The notes under the pieces were generated by a model. It ran no database searches. It was not told the DNA's origin and saw nothing but the letters and a program-made list of their open reading frames with translations. A stretch of 64,000 nt of DNA from Plantago major (Eukaryota > Streptophyta > Magnoliopsida > Lamiales > Plantaginaceae): positions 47,046,580-47,110,579 of the forward strand of contig CM048840.1 in assembly GCA_026545765.1 (NCBI GenBank), read 5' to 3'. The translations under genes were made by a program, and so were the position numbers. How positions within the stretch are numbered: the first letter of the stretch is position 1; each line of letters starts with the position of its first letter. Shown piece by piece: positions 57,025 to 64,000 of this stretch.

Positions 57025-57327
57025 AAGACAGGAAACATGGAGTTAGGCTCTCATTCCAACAATGGAACCTTCTGGACTAAAGAATATCCCTGTAGGAATC
57101 CATTTCTGAATGAACTTCCTTGGGGTATTCTTTTATCTTATTGGAACATAAGGAGGAATTAAATGATTAGTGTCATTACCATTTAAAGCTATTTTCCTTC
57201 TTGGTGTGTTCCTCGGTGCTCCTCGTGGTGCTTTCAGATACCTGTAAGATTGTTGAGTCTGCTTTTCAGCAAACTTAGCTTTCCTTGGCAGACTTCTTCT
57301 AGCCCTGGCATTCAGAGTGGTCGTAAC

Positions 57328-59564
57328 CTATTCTTTCTTCCACTTCTGATGATTGCTTTGCGCAATCCTGGCTTTCATCCATCGTTCTTGCTCTTGTTTA
57401 TACTCACGAGCGAGATGTTTCCCGATGGCTTTATAGCCAATGCCATTTCGAGCACCTGGTGTTGTCTGAGTTCTCTTCTCAGCAGCTTTGCTAGTCTCTC
57501 GAACGTCTTTCTTTCCAGAAAATGTGATGTTGGAAAATTTGCCTGCTGAGAGACATAGCACTGTGGGTGATTACAATTTTCAGTGTTATGTTTCTTTATA
57601 GAAATATTCCCAACAGTTTTCTTTTGGACTTGTTTTTCCCAAAAAGGTTTGGTTGCGACTGTCTTTCCTTTGTCAACAACGTTAGCTTACTGACCAATGT
57701 TGTAGGTTATTTGAGAACCATTTTGTTGAGCACTAACAAACGGTATTCTTTCATCACTCTTATTCAGAGTTGTAGAGCTATTTGTTTGTGTGTCCAGCCT
57801 AAGTCCTCCCTTTTCTGAAGGGTCTCTTAAATAAGAGTGCACTTCAGTAAGAGTGTCACTAGCTTTGGCATAGGATTGAAAAGATAGTTCTTTCTTCTTG
57901 AGTTCCTCATTTTCAGAAAGAAGATCTTTATTTTCCTTTTGGAGTATATCCATTGCCTTTCTGTGTAACTTCTCCGTCTCAGATATCTGTGCTTTGAGAA
58001 ATGCATTTTCAGCATCCTTTTTCTCAGATATCCTGAGTAATTGTGAATTTTCCCTCTCAAGAGAATTCTTTTCTTCTTCAAAAATGTTGGCTCTAGCTCG
58101 GACCATTTGATATTCTCTTTTGTAAAGATCAAGTTCTCTTCTGAGATATTCTAAATCTCTGATTTCTTCCTCATCACTCTCATAATTTATGAATTGAGAA
58201 ATGTTGGTTACCTCGCCAGCCATTAGGCAAGGCTCAATGTTGGAGCAATCTGGATAGATCTCCTCAGCAACCCCACATAATTCCCTTTTCTTTTGACCAA
58301 AGTCAACCAATTCATGAATGATGCCACATAATTTTGGAGAAGGTAGTTTGGAGTCATCTGAGTCTTCTTCCTCAGATTCTGACTCAATATCAAGAGCATC
58401 CAGTTGGATTTGAATCTATTTCCTTTCTTTAGTGAGCAAAGCTCTCTGACCTCTCTTGAAGTTTCTTCTATGTTTCTTGTCACCTATCTTTAGCTTATTG
58501 AAAACACGACGGTCTCTTTTAAAATGACCAGGTTTCTGACAATAGAAACAGATATCGTTTCTGATTTCTGCTTCCTCAGTACTAGATGCTTGCAGAGCCG
58601 GTTTGTTCAGCGAGCTTGACAGCTGCATATTCTTGTACTGGTGATAGTTTGAGACTAGATGCTTTTTCAGCTTCTCTTTGGCATTTCTTCTCTCAATCTC
58701 CCGACTGACATATTTTCTCATTTGCTTTACAGTAAGAGAACCTTCCTCAGTCATTTCCTTGGTATCCTTCTTTTCAAAACTACCTTGTGTTACTAAAGCA
58801 GCATTGTGAACTTTCTCAGCAATTGTTTGTTCTCTCTGAGTAGTTTCATAGTTGACAATAGCTAAGTGCGAAAAGAGTTCTACTGGAGTGATATTTGGCA
58901 TTCCTTGGTTGAAATAAAAATACTGAGTATGTTCCCAGTTTTGATTCAAGCTTCTCACGATAGTCTTAACCTTTTCAGAGTTAGAGTATCTCTCACTTTC
59001 ACCAAGTGCAGCCATTTAACTCATCAGTGTTGTAAATCGGAAATCTAGTTCTTCAAGAGTCTCTGTGGGACCTTGTTTAAAGTTTTGGAATTCCAGCTTC
59101 AAAACTTCAAACTTATTTTCCTTTGTTTTCTCAGTGCCAGCATAGATTTCTTCAATCAGTTGCCAGGCCACTTTCGCCGTTTTTGCACCCCACAGTTTAC
59201 ACTGTATGTGCTTTGGAGTGGAATGTATGATGATATTGCGAGCTTGACCATCTAGTCGATTTCTCTTGGCATCTTCCATTGTCCAGAGCTCTCTGGGCTT
59301 TGGCTCATAAACAATTTGACCAGTAGGTCTTCCACAGGTTGACGCACCTATTTGTGAGGAACCACCACTTGGTTCTTCATCAGTGGGAACTCTGTCTCTA
59401 CCATTAGAAACCTCCATGACCTACTTGAGTTGTTGAATGACTATGGGGCCATTCTTTATTACTTCGATCATTTCGTCACTGGTGGGTTCTAGGTGGAGCA
59501 TCATGTTGTTCTTCCATTTCTCATAATTCTCTGGCTTGAGAATTGGAGCGTCACTTAAAGACAT
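57328..59564 (-). pseudogene. Copia-C gag with long coiled coil
   Basis: The likely start is ATG at 59564 (MSLSDAPILKPENYEKWKNN), about 105 bp after the PBS. A TAG about 47 codons later interrupts it, then WTMEDAKRNRLDGQARNI, WQLIEEIYAGTEKTKENKFE and LKLEFQNFKQGPTETLEEL are of the UBN2 gag type. The zinc knuckle reads CFYCQKPGHFKRDRR (about 58555), with Arg where the last Cys belongs. After it, 58310-57690 is a long heptad-rich coiled coil (LEYLRRELDLYKREYQMV, LLRISEKKDAENAFLKAQIS). Stops and frame changes near 59016, 58416 and 57687. Confidence 0.88.
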
Positions 59565-59668
59565 CCTGCAGCAAACACACTAAACAGACAAATCAAGTGT
59601 AGGTGAAAAGCAGTTAGTGGGCACTTATCTGGGATCTAGGTTCAGTGCAGATGGCTTGGGAACCTCCT

Positions 59669-59680
59669 GCTCCGATACCA
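59669..59680 (-). other. Copia-C primer-binding site (tRNA-iMet type)
   Basis: The minus strand reads TGGTATCGGAGC, 2 nt after the LTR; one mismatch to the complement of the initiator tRNA-Met 3' end (TGGTATCAGAGC). Confidence 0.85.
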
Positions 59681-59682
59681 CT

Positions 59683-61254
59683 TGTTGGTCCAGGTAACGG
59701 CAAAGGAAAATAATGGGGGGGGGGTGAATAGTCTTTTACAACTATTGTCGATAAACACAATTTCTCAGATATCTGTGAAAATATCTGATACTTAATTTCA
59801 GAGAGAGGAAGACTTTTCTGTGATAAGTGCACGCGCTCAGCAACATATAAGTGTGTAAATACTCAACAAGGTAAATAAAGCAAGTAATACGTTGCAGAAA
59901 GTAAATAACACAGATCTTTATAGTGGTATCTGAGGATGGCGTAATCCCTCAACTAATTCACTAAGATAGATATTGAGTTCTCCTTACAATAAACCTATCC
60001 TTTGATTTCCTTTTACACTAGGTTCCCAACCAAGTGTTCCCCCTGAGTTATTCCCCGGCTTTCTCAGCCAAGTACTTCCTGTACTCAGAAACCTTTGAGC
60101 TATTCCTTAGTTTCCAAAACTAAGTACTTCCTATGCTCAGTAACCTTTGAGTTATTCCTTAGTTTCCCAAACTAAGTACTTCCTGTACTCCACGCCATTT
60201 AAGGTGTTGGTTAAGGTAGTTTGTTAGGTGAGTAGTCTTAATAACTTTCTCAGTTATGTAAGAATACTCTATAGAACAAGAATCACTTAACACACTTCAC
60301 AATGTGTGGTGATATGTTCTATACTGACCCAAGCCTATGTTAAATGTTCTAGAGAATGAAACTTAGATACTTGATATTTTGATTCAACTCCTTCACAGAT
60401 AGCAATGCTTATTAAGGATCATGACACTTAGAACTTTCGTGCTACTTAGAATTCAAGAGCTTAGTCGCAATTGTAAGCTAAAGAGTAAGTAGGTTGAAGG
60501 CTTGTATGCTTGAATGATTGAGTTCGTAGATGTAAGTTCTTGGTGTATCTTTCAAGCATTCTAAGTGGTGATATTTATAGTTGAAAATCATGCCGTTTGA
60601 ATAGTATTCGTTAGGGTTAATGAAATTCAAACTATTGATGTATGTAAATAGTACTACAGATGACGTTGTCTCTTTTCATAGATTTCCTCTGTTGTTCAGA
60701 TGTCTCTGTCTGCGCATTTATTGCATTGTACTATTTTTGTCCTGTAGTGCCAACGGAACTATGCATGCTTTCTGAAGCATTACATGTCCCTTTCCAGAGA
60801 CCTTCACATCTTCAGATACCTGTTGAAACATTGTTTCCCAAAAATATAGTTTTATCCAGGGTATCTGAGTGTATATATCTGTGGGCACTTTTCCACGTTC
60901 AGAAACCTTGTGTTTTTAGATATCTTTTGCAAAACTTGGTTATTGGAAAACACTTGTTTATTCAAGATATCTGGACATAGGTATATGATGACCTTCGTCT
61001 TCAGCAATCTTGTGCAGTCTTCAAAACTTCAAAATTTGTTGAACTCTCCTGCTGGATGCCTTCTTCTTGGTCTTCTTCAAAGATATAAAAATTACATTCA
61101 GAGACCTAACATCCTACACAAGATTTGCTAGACTAACATACTCAGTGATTTTCCTCTTTTACAGTGTTGAAGTGAACCAAGAGTACTAACCACCTTTCTG
61201 AGCTAAGATTAGTCATTAGGTTGCTGATCAAAATCTAAACAGGTATTCCTAACA
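59683..61254 (-). repeat. Copia-C 5' LTR (1,572 bp)
   Basis: Plus-strand ends TGTTGGTCC and TTCCTAACA. G10 at 59715-59724. It matches the 3' LTR closely; the two differ by a few small indels. Confidence 0.95.
60572..60580 (-). promoter_or_regulatory. LTR TATA box, Copia-C 5' LTR
   Basis: Minus strand CTATAAATA, conserved with the other three LTRs; it would start the genomic transcript of this copy. Confidence 0.7.
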
Positions 61255-62064
61255 CACTATACACATCTCACAAACAAACATGCAATTATACGGCTACTAT
61301 CTAATTAATGGTAGATAAGTGGTAAATCATAACCGATACATCAAGATTCTGTAATCAGAGGTAACAACCTGTCACGTACAAAGTAAATAGTAATTGTACG
61401 ATTGATACCTGGATATGTCAATGACAAGGGATCGTCTGAAAGGAATAATGCTAAAGAGAGATTGAATGTGTAAAAGTGTTTACAATGCTTGAATGTAAGA
61501 GATTAAAGACTAGGAAGGTCTGAGGATATGTTAAAGACTGAATACAAAGGACCTATTTATAGAACTAAGTAAGTAGAAATTCAAATCATGGCAAAAACTG
61601 CCAGAAAATGTGGTCTTGAACTGGTCTCGCCAGTACTCGCCGCGGTGAGCCTCTGGTTGGTCTGTAGCTCGCCCCGGTCTACTCTGTTTTGTGATTGTTC
61701 TGTCCATTTGGACCGCAGTGAGAATCCGTGTTACTGGAGCTCACCGCGGTGAGCGTCCCTTTCGGAAAATTTCCCATTTTTCCACTTCTTCCAATTTTTA
61801 CTCCCTTTTCTCAACCCCTTGTCACCTCCTTGGAGTAGTGGCCCACTACTAGCCTTAGTGTGCTTCTTGAAGCTTCGAATGAGCTTCAATTGGCATACGC
61901 TCCTCCAATTTCTTGTCTTTTACAATAAAACACCTGAAAAAGTACAAAAACACACAAAATACCCAAACGTGAAAATGCAGTGAAACACTACAGAAAAGGG
62001 CTAAAGGACATAACAAAATACTGTAAAAAATAACTAAATGACTCGTTAAAATATCGACTCATCA
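61255..62064 (-). repeat. LTR_B, right part
   Basis: It resumes after the Copia-C target duplication and ends GACTCATCA at 62064, next to the polypurine tract. Perfect 16-bp palindrome GCTCACCGCGGTGAGC at 61739-61754; CTCGCCGCGGTGAG at 61636-61649. With 46045-46460 the LTR is about 1.22 kb and is related to LTR_A. Confidence 0.78.
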
Positions 62065-63624
62065 AACTCCCCAAACCGAACCTTTGCTCGTCATCCATCA
62101 AACAAAACTCTAAAAGGGTCCTAGAAAAGAAAAAACACAAAGACACGACACAACGCAGAAGAGTTCATTCAACAAGCTACCGGAACAACTATTGGTAGAG
62201 TCAAGCCTAAAACTGATGTAAACTTGTATCCCCTCTAACGTTGGCAAGTAGCTTAGCAAAGATCAAAATCTTCCATTTCACAAGTAAATAAAACTTCGAC
62301 TTACCCTAGCAGTCCCTCACAAGGATAATATAAGTGCAACTCAACTCTCTCTTCTGGAAGTGTCCAGTAAATAAAGGTAATCGCTCAAGACTTAACATAG
62401 GAAGGTGACAACAAATGTCACAAAGCTGCCACTAATATTACATGCTTTTGCACTCAATTCAAACGAATCAGAAAGGACTTTTAGTGAAAAGGTCGAAATC
62501 AATACATAGAATAAAAATAGCTGTTGTCATCGTGCTTTGCTCTTATTGCATGTATTATTTTCTTTTTCTTGTGCTTTGCTCTTTTTGCACAAATTATCAT
62601 ATTTTTCATTTTTTTCATTTTTTATCTCAATGTTGCAAGTGTATCCCAATAGGTTGCTCAAGATTCGTACTTTTGTGCGTGTCGGTTTGGAGTACACCCC
62701 CATCAACCGTCACAACATACGAGAACCGCCCACGCGCTGGTTTATAGGTAGTATTTGGCATGCAATTTGAAAACACAACCAACCCTCACAGCATACGCAC
62801 AATCAGCCCTGCGTTGGTTTATAGGTAGTATTTGAGAATGCCCAACACGATCTCAAACGATCACAAGTGATCTTAGAAAAACACTTCAAGATTTTTCTTT
62901 TATCTTTTTTTAGAACGACAGCAAGCAATACAAAACAATTTCAAAATCAACCCAATGCTCAAAATATAGAGTGTAGTGAGCTTGAGTATGAAGTAACAAG
63001 TACCCTTCTCCCCAAACCTATTCCTTGGAACAGGTTTGGGAATCGAGATAACAAGTCGAAATTTCGTTCGTCATACCCATTTTTAAAAAAGAGTGCACAT
63101 GTATATGAAGTGGCGCAAGGATTGCCCTTGCTCATCCTACTAGAGTCACACATTTTTCGGTACAATTTTTTTTCATCGGCTCAATAAGGCTTCTCACCGG
63201 CTGTTGACTACTAGAATAGGAAGACTTTCTATTTACAAGTGAAACGGACTAAATACTAGTTAAAGACCATCAAAGATCACATCAGTAAAAGGCTTATCTA
63301 TTGCAATAGATAATCGACTTGTCAAAAGAACTCAAACTCAACACACAAAAAAATTTTGAAATAAAAAAATTAGGCCAAAAGACGACTCACACAAGACTAC
63401 GCAAAAGTGGCTAACATACCACTCAACAACACCAAACTAAAAATAAAAAAAAAAAATAAAACACATATATACAAATGTACAAAGTAGCGTAAATTCATAC
63501 CGAGGCATTTAATCAAAAGAACATACAACTTCCCTCCCCAAACCTATTCGATAGCTAGATCCTAGCATAAAGAATAAATAATAGGACAAAGTTGTAGAGT
63601 TACCGCCCGTAATATGCCTCGGTC

Positions 63625-63765
63625 GGCATGATCAATGGAAAGAGGGTGGACCTTGGGGTCCGGAAGAAGATCCTCCTCCACAACGCTGCTGTCAATCATC
63701 CATATGAGCTTTGCGCATCTGCTCCATTCGCGCTAGGCGCTCAGTCGTGTTTGTGTCCGAGTTTG
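63625..63765 (-). pseudogene. ORF-X C-terminal end in the LTR_B element
   Basis: The minus strand reads RLARMEQMRKAHMDD, a stop, then a Gly/Ser-rich end GGGSSSGPQGPPSFH. The HGGSSS end of ATH-1 ORF-X at 33059 is similar. Upstream sequence does not continue the ORF, so the N-terminal part is deleted or replaced. Confidence 0.45.
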
Positions 63766-63837
63766 AAAAGTGAAGAAAAAAGGGGTCTCCAGCTTTTCTA
63801 CTTGGCAGGGCTTGCTGCTGGCTCGGGAGAGGGTGTC

Positions 63838-63892
63838 CTCACTGCGGTCTAGAAAGATGGAATTACATTCTGTCTTTCCAGACCGCGGTGAG
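63838..63892. repeat. Imperfect 25-bp inverted repeat with 5-nt loop
   Basis: Arms 63838-63862 (CTCACTGCGGTCTAGAAAGA...) and 63868-63892 pair with about four mismatches around TTACA. The outer part is the CTCACCGCGG word found in the LTRs of this group. Confidence 0.75.
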
Positions 63893-64000
63893 CTCATTTT
63901 CTTCCCTAGCTCAAAACGATGGGCCCTTCTTTCCGGCAAAATTTTTTTTATTTTTGAATTTTTTTTATATATGACAATATATAACTAAGAAAATCTAAAT

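Larger units (their letters stand above)
46461..61254 (-). mobile_element. Copia-C: complete 14.8-kb Sirevirus-like element, second copy of the Copia-A family
   Basis: LTRs at 59683-61254 (5') and 46461-48035 (3'), perfect TSD CACTA (46456-46460 and 61255-61259), iMet-type PBS, gag with coiled coil, protease, integrase, RT, RNase H, ORF3 and polypurine tract. The two LTRs appear very similar, so the insertion is relatively young, but stops and small deletions interrupt every gene. It is unusually long for a copia element because of ORF3 (about 4.4 kb) and the long gag. Confidence 0.97.
62065..64000 (-). mobile_element. Interior (3' part) of the LTR_B gypsy element
   Basis: The polypurine tract TTCGGTTTGGGGAGTT (minus strand, 62065-62080) is identical to that of LTR_A. 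The region 62340-62400 matches LTR_A interior at about 21836-21920, and 62660-62890 holds the conserved noncoding block, here partly duplicated. Further GGTTTGGGGA words lie near 63010 and 63535. Coding signal is confined to the ORF-X end at about 63625-63765. The rest shows no gene. The element runs off the window. Confidence 0.7.

Noticed and set aside
62442..62770. Overlapping 77- and 101-codon hydrophobic ORFs
   Set aside because: They lie antisense to the LTR_B element in its noncoding 3' region and are caused by T-rich sequence.
1..64000. Host genes, tRNA or rRNA genes
   Set aside because: Every reading frame with recognisable motifs belongs to a transposable element; no cloverleaf or rRNA sequence was recognised by eye.

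Overview
The window is plant nuclear DNA, most likely from a large, repeat-rich eudicot genome. It consists almost entirely of LTR retrotransposons nested inside one another, and I found no intact host gene, tRNA or rRNA. The plant assignment rests on Ty1/copia and Ty3/gypsy elements with tRNA-iMet and tRNA-Asp primer-binding sites, 5-bp target-site duplications, gag/protease/integrase/RT/RNase H motifs of plant lineages, a hAT-like end and short GT-AG introns. Every coding region seen is broken by stops or frameshifts.

Layout, left to right. 1-11087 (+): 3' part of a Sirevirus-like copia element (Copia-A: integrase, RT, RNase H, a very long extra ORF called ORF3 here, 3' LTR). 11088-21036 (+): a Ty3/gypsy element with ~3.1-kb LTRs (Gypsy-T). 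Nearly all its interior is gone, its internal/3'LTR junction is triplicated in tandem, and a solo LTR of the Copia-A family (18238-19790) sits in its 3' LTR. 21037-23452 (+): the 3' end and 3' LTR of another gypsy element (LTR_A). 23453-37309 (-): an Athila-related element with gag and protease but no RT or integrase (ATH-1), split by a complete but dead copia element (Copia-B, 24439-31871, TSD CTTAT). 37310-43694 (-): a second element of the same RT-less type (ATH-2). 43695-44630 (+): remnant of the accessory ORF of a third element (ATH-3). 45329-46044: a hAT-like end. 46045-62064 (-): 3' LTR of a further gypsy element (LTR_B), split by a complete 14.8-kb element, Copia-C (46461-61254, TSD CACTA), which is a second copy of the Copia-A family. 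62065-64000 (-): interior of the LTR_B element.

Inferred order of events: ATH-2 landed next to ATH-3 sequence; ATH-1 landed in the accessory ORF of ATH-2; Copia-B and the LTR_A element landed in ATH-1; Gypsy-T landed in the LTR_A element; Copia-A and the solo-LTR progenitor landed in the two LTRs of Gypsy-T. Separately, the LTR_B element landed in the hAT-like sequence and Copia-C landed in its LTR.

The most interesting system is ORF3 of Copia-A/Copia-C. It is a ~1,500-residue protein gene between pol and the 3' LTR, with a conserved TATA-like box upstream, several short phase-0 introns, coiled coils, acidic tracts and basic NLS-like clusters. One intron present in Copia-C is missing exactly at its splice sites in Copia-A, which is what splicing followed by reverse transcription would leave. 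Second in interest are the gag-protease elements that carry an accessory ORF (ORF-X) in place of RT/integrase, and a noncoding block shared by elements with different LTRs.
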